The position numbers were made by a program, and so were the translations under genes. Positions 16,829 to 24,698 of a stretch of DNA of 64,000 bases are shown one piece after another. Within the stretch, counting starts at the first letter, position 1; the number at the start of each line of letters is the position of its first letter. The notes below the pieces were generated by a model. That model had not been told where the DNA came from, did no database searches, and worked only from the letters and a program-made list of their open reading frames with translations. The stretch comes from CAZOVB01 sp046541415 (GTDB taxonomy: Bacteria > Planctomycetota > Phycisphaerae > SM23-33): NCBI GenBank assembly GCA_046541415.1, contig JBKHDI010000002.1:80115-144114 (forward strand), read 5' to 3'.

Positions 16829-17380
16829 ATGGCTCCCCGCCTCAAGGAACAATACAACAGTCAAGTCCGCGACCAGCTCAAGGAGCGGTTCGGATACCAG
16901 AACAGCATGGCAATCCCCAAGCTCGAGAAGATCACCGTCTCGATGGGCATGGGCGACGGCCAGAAGGAATCGGCCAAGTTTGAACAGGCCGAGAAATGGC
17001 TCGGCCAGATCACCGGCCAGAAGCCTCGCGTCTGCAAGGCCCGCAAGTCCGTCAGCAACTTCCAGTTGCGTGAAGGCTACAACGTGGGCTTGAAGGTGAC
17101 CCTTCGTGGTCCGCGGATGTGGGAATTCCTGGACCGCCTGATCAGCCTGGCGATACCGCGTGTCCGCGACTTCCGCGGGCTGAACCCGTCGAGCTTCGAC
17201 GGGCGAGGTAACTACAACATGGGCCTGGATGAGCAGACCGTCTTCCCGGAGATCGATCCGGCGAGTATCGGCTTTAACCAGGGAATGAATATCGCGATTA
17301 CCACGACCGCCGAATCCGACGAGGAAGCCCGCGAGCTGCTGACGCAGCTGGGCATGCCCTATCGGCGGGACGAAGCATAA
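16829..17380 (+). CDS. rplE: 50S ribosomal protein L5
   Basis: L5, 183 residues, which binds 5S rRNA and contacts the P-site tRNA. MAPRLKEQYNSQVRDQLKERFGYQN, NFQLREGYNVGLKVTLRG, RVRDFRGLNPSSFDGRGNYNMG and EIDPASIGFNQGMNIAITTTA are conserved. The ATG at 16829 lies 8-9 bases after a GAGGA site at about 16817, whereas a GTG at 16814 would add five residues and lacks such spacing. Confidence 0.96.
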   Translation: MAPRLKEQYNSQVRDQLKERFGYQNSMAIPKLEKITVSMGMGDGQKESAKFEQAEKWLGQITGQKPRVCKARKSVSNFQLREGYNVGLKVTLRGPRMWEFLDRLISLAIPRVRDFRGLNPSSFDGRGNYNMGLDEQTVFPEIDPASIGFNQGMNIAITTTAESDEEARELLTQLGMPYRRDEA

Positions 17381-17402
17381 GCACAAGACAAGGTAGAGAA
17401 CC

Positions 17403-17588
17403 ATGGCCACGAAGGCACTGATTGCCAAGTCCCAGAGAAAGCCGAAGTTTTCGACCCGCACGATCCGGCGTTGCCAGTTGTGCGGCCGATCTCGGGCAGT
17501 GTACCGGAAGTTCCGCATCTGCCGGATCTGCCTGCGGAATCTGGCGCACGAAGGAAAAGTTCCCGGTATGAAAAAGGCCAGCTGGTAA
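17403..17588 (+). CDS. rpsN: 30S ribosomal protein S14, zinc-binding type Z
   Basis: A 61-residue S14 of the short, zinc-binding kind. It has two CxxC pairs (CQLCG and CRICL) separated by 12 residues, and the C-terminal HEGKVPGMKKASW is the standard ending. The zinc-free paralogue is longer and lacks the cysteines; none is seen in this window. It sits in the conserved slot between rplE and rpsH. Confidence 0.97.
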   Translation: MATKALIAKSQRKPKFSTRTIRRCQLCGRSRAVYRKFRICRICLRNLAHEGKVPGMKKASW

Positions 17589-17603
17589 AGGAAGCGAAAC
17601 ACG

Positions 17604-18002
17604 ATGAGTCTGTCCGACCCCATCGCCGACATGTTGACCCGTATCCGCAACGGACTTACCGTCCGCAAGGAAACGGTCAACGTCAAGGCCTCGAAGATCT
17701 GCGAAGGCGTAGCCAAGGTCCTGCTCGAAGAGGGCTATATCAAGGACTACAAGCGGATCGACGACGGCAACCAGGGCCTGCTGCGGATCTATCTGAAGTA
17801 CGGTCCGACCGGCCAGGATGTTATTACCGAGCTGCAGCGCGTCTCGAAGCCCGGCTGCCGGGTCTACAGCGGCGTCGATGACCTGCCCCGCCCCTTGGCG
17901 GGTCTGGGCATCGCGGTCGTTTCGACCTCCGCCGGCGTGCTGAGCGACCGCCAGTGCCGCGACAAGAAAGTCGGCGGCGAAATCCTCTGCACCGTTTGCT
18001 GA
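17604..18002 (+). CDS. rpsH: 30S ribosomal protein S8
   Basis: S8, 132 residues, a 16S central-domain binder and in E. coli the repressor of the spc operon. SDPIADMLTRIRNGL at the start, EGYIKDYKR, RVSKPGCRVYSGVDDLP and the C-terminal GIAVVSTSAGVLSDR..VGGEILCTV are typical. The ATG is 15 bases after the rpsN stop. Confidence 0.97.
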   Translation: MSLSDPIADMLTRIRNGLTVRKETVNVKASKICEGVAKVLLEEGYIKDYKRIDDGNQGLLRIYLKYGPTGQDVITELQRVSKPGCRVYSGVDDLPRPLAGLGIAVVSTSAGVLSDRQCRDKKVGGEILCTVC

Positions 18003-18018
18003 GCAAGAGAGTTACCCA

Positions 18019-18588
18019 ATGTCGCGAATTGGCTTACAACCGATCGAAATACCTTCCGGCGTGAAGGTCTCCCAGCAGGGACAGACCATCAGCGTCGAGG
18101 GGCCCAAGGGCAGGCTGTCCTGGACCCACAGGCCCGAGATAACCGTCGAGATCGAAGACGGCAAGACCGTCAACGTCTCCCGGGCCGACGACGAGCGCCA
18201 GAGCAAGTCGCTGCACGGCCTGACACGCAGCCTGATTGCCAACATGGTCGAGGGCTGCTCGAAGGGCTACGAGCGTGGCCTGGAAGTCTACGGCGCCGGT
18301 TTCAGCGTTGCCGTCCAGGGCAAACAGCTCAACGTCATCTGCGGCCTGAGCCACCCGGCCAGCTTCACCATCCCCGACGGGATTGAAGTCGAGATCACCG
18401 CGGCCCAGTCGCGTGTAGATACCGACCCGGCGAAGTTTACCATCCGCGGGGCCGACAAGCAGGCCGTCGGTGAATTCGCCGCCCGCGTCCGACGATCGCG
18501 TCCGCCGGAGCCCTACAAGGGCAAGGGCATCCGCTACGCCGGCGAGTATGTCCGCAGGAAGGCCGGCAAGGCCGCTGTGGGTTCGTAA
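18019..18588 (+). CDS. rplF: 50S ribosomal protein L6
   Basis: L6, 189 residues, near the GTPase-associated centre. MSRIGLQPIEIPSGVKVSQQG and VEGPKGRLSW form the first repeat. KGYERGLEVYGAGFSVAVQG and the C-terminal RRSRPPEPYKGKGIRYAGEYVRRKAGKAA form the second. Length is slightly above the usual 177-180. It is followed by 42 bases and rplR. Confidence 0.97.
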   Translation: MSRIGLQPIEIPSGVKVSQQGQTISVEGPKGRLSWTHRPEITVEIEDGKTVNVSRADDERQSKSLHGLTRSLIANMVEGCSKGYERGLEVYGAGFSVAVQGKQLNVICGLSHPASFTIPDGIEVEITAAQSRVDTDPAKFTIRGADKQAVGEFAARVRRSRPPEPYKGKGIRYAGEYVRRKAGKAAVGS

Positions 18589-18630
18589 CCTACTGTCCAT
18601 CCGACACATTCTGCTCGAGATCAAGCTGCT

Positions 18631-19005
18631 ATGAAGTCGACGAAAAAGAAACAAGTTCGACGTGGACGCCGCAAACGCCGCGTGCGAAAGCATGTGACCG
18701 GGACCACAGAGCGACCCCGCCTGACGGTCTTCCGCAGTCACCAGAACATCTACGCCCAGATCATCGACGATACCGCCGGTCGGACCCTCGTGGCCGCCAG
18801 CAGCGTCGAGAAGCCCGTCCAGGAGGACCTCGGCCAGCCTGGCGGCGGCAACAAAGCCGCTGCCAAGGTCGTCGGGACCGCCCTGGCCGAGAAGGCCTCC
18901 GAGGCCGGCATCAAGCGCGTCGTGTTCGATCGCAACGGCTACCCGTACCACGGACGCGTTCGCGAACTGGCTGAAGCTGCCCGCGAGGGTGGTCTGGAAT
19001 TCTAA
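18631..19005 (+). CDS. rplR: 50S ribosomal protein L18
   Basis: L18, 124 residues, the principal 5S rRNA carrier together with L5. The basic N-terminus RRGRRKRRVRKHVTGTTERPRLTVFRS, the QIIDDTAGRTLVAASS strand and the C-terminal VVFDRNGYPYHGRVRELAEAAREGGLEF are all as expected. It lies 12 bases before the GTG start of rpsE. Confidence 0.97.
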   Translation: MKSTKKKQVRRGRRKRRVRKHVTGTTERPRLTVFRSHQNIYAQIIDDTAGRTLVAASSVEKPVQEDLGQPGGGNKAAAKVVGTALAEKASEAGIKRVVFDRNGYPYHGRVRELAEAAREGGLEF

Positions 19006-19017
19006 AGGAGAGCCCCT

Positions 19018-19521
19018 GTGGGACGCTTCCGCAATAACAATCGATTCGAAGACAACAGCCCCTTCGAAGACAACGTCGTTCAGATCTACCGCTGCTCGAA
19101 GGTCGTCAAGGGCGGCCGACGGTTCAGCTTCGCTGCCCTCGTCGTCGTCGGCGACCGCAACGGGAAGATCGGCATGGGATACGGCAAGGCCAACGAGGTG
19201 CCCAACGCCGTGGAGAAGGCCGTCGCCGAGGCGCGCAAGAGCGTCATCGACATCAACCTTCGCGGCTCGACCATCCCGCACCCGGTCAAGGGCCAGTTCG
19301 GCGCTTCGACCGTGCTGCTGGTCCCCGCCTCGCCGGGTACCGGCGTGATCGCAGGCAAGAAAATCGCCCCGATGCTCCACCTGGCCGGGATCGCCGACGT
19401 GCTGACCAAGGCACACGGCTCGACGTGTCCGAAGAACATTGTCAAGGCCACCCTCAACGCCCTCAAGAAGCTCCGCACCCGCGATATGGTCGCCGAGCTT
19501 CGCGGAGTGACGATCGAATGA
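19018..19521 (+). CDS. rpsE: 30S ribosomal protein S5
   Basis: S5, 167 residues, which helps set decoding accuracy and lines the mRNA entry channel. The GTG start at 19018 follows AAGGAGAGCC, a strong ribosome-binding site. The dsRBD-like N-terminal domain includes VVKGGRRFSFAALVVVGDRNGKIGMGYGKANEVPNAV. The C-terminal domain includes PASPGTGVIAGKKIAPMLHLAGIADVLTKAHGS. The stop overlaps the rplO start in ATGA; the rpmD (L30) gene normally found at this junction is absent. Confidence 0.97.
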   Translation: MGRFRNNNRFEDNSPFEDNVVQIYRCSKVVKGGRRFSFAALVVVGDRNGKIGMGYGKANEVPNAVEKAVAEARKSVIDINLRGSTIPHPVKGQFGASTVLLVPASPGTGVIAGKKIAPMLHLAGIADVLTKAHGSTCPKNIVKATLNALKKLRTRDMVAELRGVTIE

Positions 19522-19964
19522 AACTCGACGAGATTTTGAAAAAAGCCGGCAAATACAAGTCCCGCAAGCGCGTCGGTCGCGGCTCGGGCTCGGGGATGGG
19601 CAAGACGTCCACCCGCGGGCACAAGGGCTACGGCCAGCGGGCCGGGGCCAAGAAGAACCTCGGATTCGAGGGTGGGCAGAACCCGGCGATCGCCCGGCTG
19701 CCGAAGCGCGGCTTCAGCAACGCCGCCTTCAAAACCACCTTCCAGGTTGTCAACGTCGATGACCTGCAGGCTCGTTTCGAAGACGGCGATACCGTCAACC
19801 CCGAAGCCCTGGCCAAGGCGGGCCTGATCGGCGATGCCGACAAGCCCGTCAAGATCCTCGGCGACGGCGAGCTGAGCAAGAAACTTACCGTAACGGCCGA
19901 CAAGTGCTCCGCATCGGCTGCCAAGAAGATCCAAGAGGCCGGCGGTACGGTCCAGGTCGTCTGA
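19518..19964 (+). CDS. rplO: 50S ribosomal protein L15
   Basis: L15, 148 residues, a late-assembly protein with a long disordered N-terminus. KRVGRGSGSGMGKTSTRGHKGYGQRAG, FEGGQNPAIARLPKRGF and the C-terminal ADKCSASAAKKIQEAGGTVQVV are conserved. The start is fixed by the ATGA overlap with rpsE. Frames that open upstream in rpsE are not used. Confidence 0.96.
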   Translation: MKLDEILKKAGKYKSRKRVGRGSGSGMGKTSTRGHKGYGQRAGAKKNLGFEGGQNPAIARLPKRGFSNAAFKTTFQVVNVDDLQARFEDGDTVNPEALAKAGLIGDADKPVKILGDGELSKKLTVTADKCSASAAKKIQEAGGTVQVV

Positions 19965-20001
19965 CCCCAAGCCAATCCCGCTGGCGAAGGATACGCCGCA
20001 A

Positions 20002-21570
20002 ATGAGATTCCGAACATTCCAAATCCTGACGGGCCTGATGGTAGGTGCCCTGGCGCTCTACGTGGCCGGATCGGCCGCGTATGAGATGGCCACCGGCGGC
20101 CTGGGTACGGGCGAGCTGATCGAGTCGATCCTGCGCATCGTGCTGGGTCTGGCGATCTTCGGAACCTGGTACTACTGCTGCCTGGCCAAGTCGGGTATCC
20201 ACCGGATCCTGGAGAACATCTTCTCGATCCCGGAACTGCTCAAGAAGATCGGCTTTACGCTGGGCCTGCTGTGCATCTACCGCATCGGCTTCCACATTCC
20301 GCTGCCCGGTCTGGACCCCGGTGCCGTCAAAGACGCCATGCGCGGCGCCGGCGAGGGCATGTTCGGAGAGGCCCTGCAGTACCTGAGCATCTTCTCCGGC
20401 GGTAACCTCTCGCAGGCCACGCTGTTCGGGCTGGGCATCATGCCCTATATCTCCGCCTCGATTATCCTCCAACTTCTGACCACGGTCGTCCCCTCGCTGG
20501 AAAAGCTCAGCAAGGAAGGCCCCGCCGGTCGCAAGAAGATCCAGGAATACACCCGCTACCTGACCGTGTTGCTCTGCATCGTCCAGGGCTCGGTGTTCAT
20601 GCGGATGATGACCGGCGGCGAGGGCGGCCTGGTCTATCCCGAATACGTCGGGCAGATATACATTTACATGCTGGGCATCGTGGGCCTGACCACCGGAACG
20701 CTGTTTCTGATGTGGCTGGGCGAGCAGATCGACGAATACGGCATCGGCAACGGCATCAGCCTGCTGATCATGGCCGGCATCGTCGTCCGCCTGCCCGGTG
20801 CGATCATGCAACTGGCATCGCGGAGCACGCTGAGCCTGACCAGCGCGGGCGGCGAGAGAGACATCGGCCTGCTGAAGATCCTCTTCCTGATCGGCGGATT
20901 CATCTTCGTCGTCGCCGGTGCGATCCTGATTACCCAGGGCCAACGCCGGATCCGGATCACCCAGGCCAAGCAGGCCCGGGGCCGACGGATGACCGCCGGC
21001 GGCAGCCACTACATGCCCCTGCGGGTCAACCATGGCGGCGTCATGCCGATCATCTTCGCCTCTTCGCTGATGATCTTCCCCGGCGTGATCGTCGGCTGGC
21101 TGATCAACTGGCTGGGCCACGGGCCGATCCTCTCGCCCCTGGCCAACGGCTTCCAGACGGGCCAATACCTGCACACCGTGCTGTACATCGTGCTGATCTT
21201 CTTCTTCGCCTACTTCTGGACGACGGTTCAGTTCCGGCCTCGCGACATGGCCGACCAGCTTCGTGACTACGGCCACTTCATCCCGGGCCTGCGTCCGGGT
21301 CGCCGGACGGCGGAGTACCTCGAGCGGGTGATGGAGCGTATCACCTACGCCGGAGCCGCCTTCCTGGCGGTCATCGCGGTCTTGCCGATGGTGATCAGCA
21401 CGGCGATGGAAATCCCGTTCTCGATCTCGGCGTTCCTGGGCGGCACGGGCCTGCTGATTACGATTTCAGTCACGTTGGACCTGGTCCAGCGGATCGAGGC
21501 GAACCTGGTAATGCGAAACTATGGTGGGTTCCTTGGCGGATCTGCCCGGATCAAGGGAGCACGAGGTTGA
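20002..21570 (+). CDS. secY: Protein translocase subunit SecY with N-terminal extension
   Basis: SecY, 522 residues against about 430-450 usual, the channel of the Sec translocon in the inner membrane. The ordinary protein begins around residue 75 (FSIPELLKKIGFTLGLLCIYRIGFHIPLPG). Family motifs are GIMPYISASIILQLL, EGPAGRKKIQEYTRYLT, GIGNGISLLIMAGI and the C-terminal RIEANLVMRNYGGFL. The first ~70 residues add two hydrophobic stretches (about 8-25 and 42-60) absent from typical SecY. No in-frame start closer to the conserved part was found, so the extension looks real. The ATG follows GAAGGA by 10 bases. Confidence 0.95.
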   Translation: MRFRTFQILTGLMVGALALYVAGSAAYEMATGGLGTGELIESILRIVLGLAIFGTWYYCCLAKSGIHRILENIFSIPELLKKIGFTLGLLCIYRIGFHIPLPGLDPGAVKDAMRGAGEGMFGEALQYLSIFSGGNLSQATLFGLGIMPYISASIILQLLTTVVPSLEKLSKEGPAGRKKIQEYTRYLTVLLCIVQGSVFMRMMTGGEGGLVYPEYVGQIYIYMLGIVGLTTGTLFLMWLGEQIDEYGIGNGISLLIMAGIVVRLPGAIMQLASRSTLSLTSAGGERDIGLLKILFLIGGFIFVVAGAILITQGQRRIRITQAKQARGRRMTAGGSHYMPLRVNHGGVMPIIFASSLMIFPGVIVGWLINWLGHGPILSPLANGFQTGQYLHTVLYIVLIFFFAYFWTTVQFRPRDMADQLRDYGHFIPGLRPGRRTAEYLERVMERITYAGAAFLAVIAVLPMVISTAMEIPFSISAFLGGTGLLITISVTLDLVQRIEANLVMRNYGGFLGGSARIKGARG

Positions 21571-22223
21571 GAATCATACTGATGGGACCGCCCGGAGCGG
21601 GCAAGGGTACGCAGGCCAAGAAGCTCGTCGACGAGTTCGGCATGACACACCTGTCCAGCGGCGACATCTTCCGGGCAGAGAAGGCCTCCGGCAGCGACCT
21701 GGGCCAGAAGCTCGACGAGTACATGAGCGCCGGCAAGCTGGTTCCCGACGAGATCGTCGTGGAGATGATGGCCAAGGCCATCACCAACGCCGACTCCGAT
21801 GCGGGGTTGATGCTGGACGGCTTCCCGCGGACTGTAGCCCAGGCCGAGGCGCTGGATGAACAGCTGGCCAAGGCGGGCAAGCAGATGGACGCAGCGGTGG
21901 TGATCGTGGTCCCGGATGACGAAATTGTCAAGCGGATTACCGGTCGACGCAGTTGCCCCAAGTGCGGCAAAGTGTATCATGTAGAGTTCATGCCCCCCAA
22001 GAACGACAACGTCTGCGACGATGACGGCACGGAGCTGGTCCAGCGGGGCGACGACAACGAAGAGACCGTCCGCGAGCGTCTGGCGACCTACCACAAGCAG
22101 ACCCAGCCGGTGATCGGCTACTACGAAGACAAGGACGCGGTCGATGTCGTCAAGGTCGACGGAAGCGACACGCCCGATGCTGTAAGCGGTAAGCTGATCG
22201 CCGCGTTGAAAGAACTACAATAA
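21567..22223 (+). CDS. adk: Adenylate kinase, zinc-lid type
   Basis: Adenylate kinase, 218 residues, interconverting ATP + AMP and 2 ADP in the cytoplasm. The P-loop is GPPGAGKGTQ (8-17), and DGFPRT marks the AMP-binding region. The lid carries a zinc site: Cys130, Cys133, Cys150 and Asp153, the same Cys3-Asp set and numbering as in Bacillus subtilis Adk. The TTG start at 21567 overlaps the secY stop (TTGA), indicating coupling. The secY-adk-map order is widespread. Confidence 0.97.
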   Translation: MRIILMGPPGAGKGTQAKKLVDEFGMTHLSSGDIFRAEKASGSDLGQKLDEYMSAGKLVPDEIVVEMMAKAITNADSDAGLMLDGFPRTVAQAEALDEQLAKAGKQMDAAVVIVVPDDEIVKRITGRRSCPKCGKVYHVEFMPPKNDNVCDDDGTELVQRGDDNEETVRERLATYHKQTQPVIGYYEDKDAVDVVKVDGSDTPDAVSGKLIAALKELQ

Positions 22224-22243
22224 CGTCGGAGAGTTGCGCGACT

Positions 22244-23026
22244 TTGGCTATCCGACTGAAGACACACGAGCAGATTGAGCAGATGCGCAAGGCCGGCCGA
22301 GTGGTCCGCAAGGTGCTCAACCGGATCGGCCAGATGGTCGCCCCCGGGGTTACGACCCTGGAGTTGGACCAGGCTGCCGAAGATCTTTGCATCGCCAACG
22401 GCGCGGTGTGCCTTTTCAAGGGCGTGCCGGGCCGGGGCGGAGCCGGGCCTTTTCCGGGCAGCATTTGCGCTTCGGTCAACGACGAGATCGTCCATGGGAT
22501 ACCCTCGTCGGACCGAGTGATACAGGATGGCGACATTGTCAGCATCGACTTCGGCGTGAAGCTCGACGGTTGGTGCGGCGATGCGGCCGAGACGTTCGTC
22601 GTCGGCGACGTGGACGCGGAGGTCCGCAAGCTGGTGGACGTTACGAAAAACACGCTTTGCCTGGCCATTGAGATGATTCAGCCGGACGGTCTTTGGAGCG
22701 ACGTGGCTGCAGCGATGCAGGAGTACGTCGAATCCCAGGGCCTCTCGGTGGTCCGCGAGTTTGTCGGACATGGCATCGGCCAGGAGATGCACGAGGATCC
22801 GAAGATCCCCAACTGGGTGTCTCCGGAGCTCAAGCGTCGGGAGATCCGGCTTCGTCCGGGGACGGTGCTGGCGATAGAGCCGATGGTGAACATGGGCACG
22901 CCGAAAGCCAAGTGTCTCTCCGACGGTTGGACGGTGGTAACGGCCGACCGGAAGCCTTCGGCGCATTTTGAGAACACCGTGGCGATCCTGGAAGAGGGCG
23001 TTGCGGTATTAACGGCGGAAGAATAA
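22244..23026 (+). CDS. map: Methionine aminopeptidase, type I
   Basis: Methionine aminopeptidase, 260 residues, removing the initiator methionine from nascent proteins. The dimetal ligands are visible: the two aspartates in SIDFGVKLDGWCGDAAETF, the histidine in GHGIGQEMHEDP and the glutamates in LAIEPMVNMG and HFENTVAIL. The substrate-contacting histidine precedes GIPSSDRV. The TTG start at 22244 gives MAIRLKTHEQIEQMRKAGRVV, a standard N-terminus. infA, often the next gene, is missing and rpmJ follows after 35 bases. Confidence 0.97.
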   Translation: MAIRLKTHEQIEQMRKAGRVVRKVLNRIGQMVAPGVTTLELDQAAEDLCIANGAVCLFKGVPGRGGAGPFPGSICASVNDEIVHGIPSSDRVIQDGDIVSIDFGVKLDGWCGDAAETFVVGDVDAEVRKLVDVTKNTLCLAIEMIQPDGLWSDVAAAMQEYVESQGLSVVREFVGHGIGQEMHEDPKIPNWVSPELKRREIRLRPGTVLAIEPMVNMGTPKAKCLSDGWTVVTADRKPSAHFENTVAILEEGVAVLTAEE

Positions 23027-23061
23027 AAGAAGTTACGGTCTACAACCCTACAGGTAGAACC

Positions 23062-23175
23062 ATGAAAGTACGATCGTCGGTCAAGAGAATTTGCGAGAAT
23101 TGCCGGGTCATCCGGCGCAAGGGCGTGGTGCGGATCATCTGCACCAACCCGAAGCACAAGCAGCGTCAGGGCTGA
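23062..23175 (+). CDS. rpmJ: 50S ribosomal protein L36
   Basis: L36, 37 residues. MKVRSSVKRICENC starts the protein and the zinc ligands fit the CxxC...C...H form: Cys11, Cys14, then Cys27 and a histidine at KHKQRQG near the end. The C-positive (zinc-binding) form is therefore encoded. The ATG at 23062 follows AGGTAGAACC; rpsM starts 23 bases after the stop. Confidence 0.95.
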   Translation: MKVRSSVKRICENCRVIRRKGVVRIICTNPKHKQRQG

Positions 23176-23198
23176 TTCCGCGAGCAAGGAGATAGACT

Positions 23199-23582
23199 AT
23201 GCCACGTGTGGCAGGTGTAACGATTCCCGATAACAAGCAGGTACGAATTGCCCTGCGGTACATTCACGGCGTGGGCCCGAAGTTTGCGGACGAGATCTGC
23301 GGCAAGATGGGTGTCGAGCCGGATCGCAAGGCCAAGGACCTGACCGAAGAAGAACTGGCCCGCCTGGCCAATGTGCTGGAAAGCGACTATGTGATCGAAG
23401 GTGCCCTTCGTCGCCAGGTCAGCCAGGACATTGCCCGCCTGCGAGACATCAACTGCTATCGCGGCCAGCGTCACCGTCGCGGCCTGCCCGTTCGGGGCCA
23501 GCGGACCAAGACCAATGCCCGTACGCGGAAGGGCCCGAGAAAGACAGTTGCCGGCAAGAAGTCGGTCAAGGAGATGCGGTAA
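23199..23582 (+). CDS. rpsM: 30S ribosomal protein S13
   Basis: S13, 127 residues, at the head of the small subunit contacting the P-site tRNA and L5. MPRVAGVTIPDNKQVRIALRYIHGVGP, the EGALRRQVSQDIARLRDINCYRGQRHRRGLPVRGQRTKTNARTRKGPRKTVAG block and the basic C-terminus are typical. It starts the rpsM-rpsK-rpsD-rpoA-rplQ alpha block. Confidence 0.97.
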   Translation: MPRVAGVTIPDNKQVRIALRYIHGVGPKFADEICGKMGVEPDRKAKDLTEEELARLANVLESDYVIEGALRRQVSQDIARLRDINCYRGQRHRRGLPVRGQRTKTNARTRKGPRKTVAGKKSVKEMR

Positions 23583-23585
23583 GCC

Positions 23586-23978
23586 ATGGCCCAGTCCAGA
23601 TCACGCAGAACACGAAGAGTCAAGCGCAACGTCTCGCGTGGGATTGTCCACGTCAAGGCGACGTTCAACAACACGCTGATCACGATCACCGACACCAACG
23701 GCGACGTGATTGCCTCCGCCTCGGCCGGCTCGGTCGGCGGGTTCAAGGGTTCGAGAAAGTCGACCCCCTTCGCCGCCGGTGTGGCTGCGGAAAATGCCGC
23801 CAACAAGGCCAAGAAGATGGGCCTGATCGAGGTGGAAGTCAAAGTCAACGGTCCTGGCAGCGGGCGCGAAAACGCCGTCTCGGCCTTGCAGTCTGCCGGA
23901 CTGAAGGTCCTGTCGATCGAAGATGTCACGCCGATTCCGCACAACGGATGTCGGCCGCGCAAAAAACGCAGGGTTTAA
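23586..23978 (+). CDS. rpsK: 30S ribosomal protein S11
   Basis: S11, 130 residues, in the platform of the 30S subunit. The N-terminus is basic (RSRRTRRVKRNVSRGIVHVKATFNNTLITITD). ASAGSVGGFKGSRKSTPFAAGVAAENAA and the C-terminal VTPIPHNGCRPRKKRRV are family hallmarks. Only 3 bases separate it from rpsM, implying coupled translation. Confidence 0.97.
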   Translation: MAQSRSRRTRRVKRNVSRGIVHVKATFNNTLITITDTNGDVIASASAGSVGGFKGSRKSTPFAAGVAAENAANKAKKMGLIEVEVKVNGPGSGRENAVSALQSAGLKVLSIEDVTPIPHNGCRPRKKRRV

Positions 23979-24007
23979 CCCAGAGAATATAAGGAAGGCA
24001 CTGCACG

Positions 24008-24631
24008 ATGGGACGCTATACCGGACCCACAGACAAACTCAGCCGCCGCGAAGGCGTCAACCTCATGCTCAAGGGCGCCCGCTCGGAAAGCGGCAAGCTC
24101 GAGCGTCGACTCAGTTCGCCGCCCGGGATGCACCCCTGGCGCCGCGGACGGACCAGCGAATATGGACAGCGGCTCCGCGAGAAGCAGAAACTCAAACGCT
24201 ACTACGGCGTGCGGGAAAAGCAGTTCCAGCGATACTATCACCTGGCCGAACGGACCCGGGGCAACACGGCAGCGGCGCTGCTGAGCATCCTCGAACGCCG
24301 GCTGGACAACGTGGTCTACAAGCTCGGTTTCGCCGAGTCTCGCCCGGCTGCGAGGCAGACGGTCGCCCACGGGCACATTTACGTCAACGGCCGCCGGTGC
24401 AACATTGCCAGCTACCTCGTCTGTGTAGGCGACAAGATTTCCGTCAAGCCCTCGGAAAAGTCCAAGGGCCTGATCCGGCGTCGCCTGGAAGAGCTGGGCG
24501 ATCCGCATCTGCAGGGCTGGCTGAGTTTGGACATGCCCAAGCTCGAGGCAGGAATCCTCGCCATGCCGACCAGTGAAGACGTCATGCTGCCGATGGACAT
24601 CCAGCTGGTCATCGAATTCTGCAGCCGCTGA
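24008..24631 (+). CDS. rpsD: 30S ribosomal protein S4
   Basis: S4, 207 residues, a primary 16S binder and, in E. coli, the translational repressor of the alpha operon. MGRYTGPTDKLSRREGVNLMLKG, the KQKLKRYYGVREKQFQRYYHLA helix and the S4 RNA-binding domain LDNVVYKLGFAESRPAARQTVAHGHIYVNGRRCNI are present. No zinc cysteine cluster is seen at the N-terminus, so this is the zinc-free form. rpoA follows after 67 bases. Confidence 0.97.
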   Translation: MGRYTGPTDKLSRREGVNLMLKGARSESGKLERRLSSPPGMHPWRRGRTSEYGQRLREKQKLKRYYGVREKQFQRYYHLAERTRGNTAAALLSILERRLDNVVYKLGFAESRPAARQTVAHGHIYVNGRRCNIASYLVCVGDKISVKPSEKSKGLIRRRLEELGDPHLQGWLSLDMPKLEAGILAMPTSEDVMLPMDIQLVIEFCSR

Positions 24632-24698
24632 GCAACAAGACGTTTTCTGCCAGAGACAACCACAATCACCACCCAACCAGGATGGGAGGCTAAGGTCA

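Noticed and set aside
23982..24576. Alternate plus-strand frame running from rpsK into rpsD
   Set aside because: The rpsD frame from 24008 encodes a complete S4; the alternate frame is Arg/Pro-rich and lacks motifs.
24573..24698. Upstream extension of rpoA
   Set aside because: The conserved RpoA N-terminus and a good GGGAGG site place the start at 24699; the extension overlaps rpsD in another frame.
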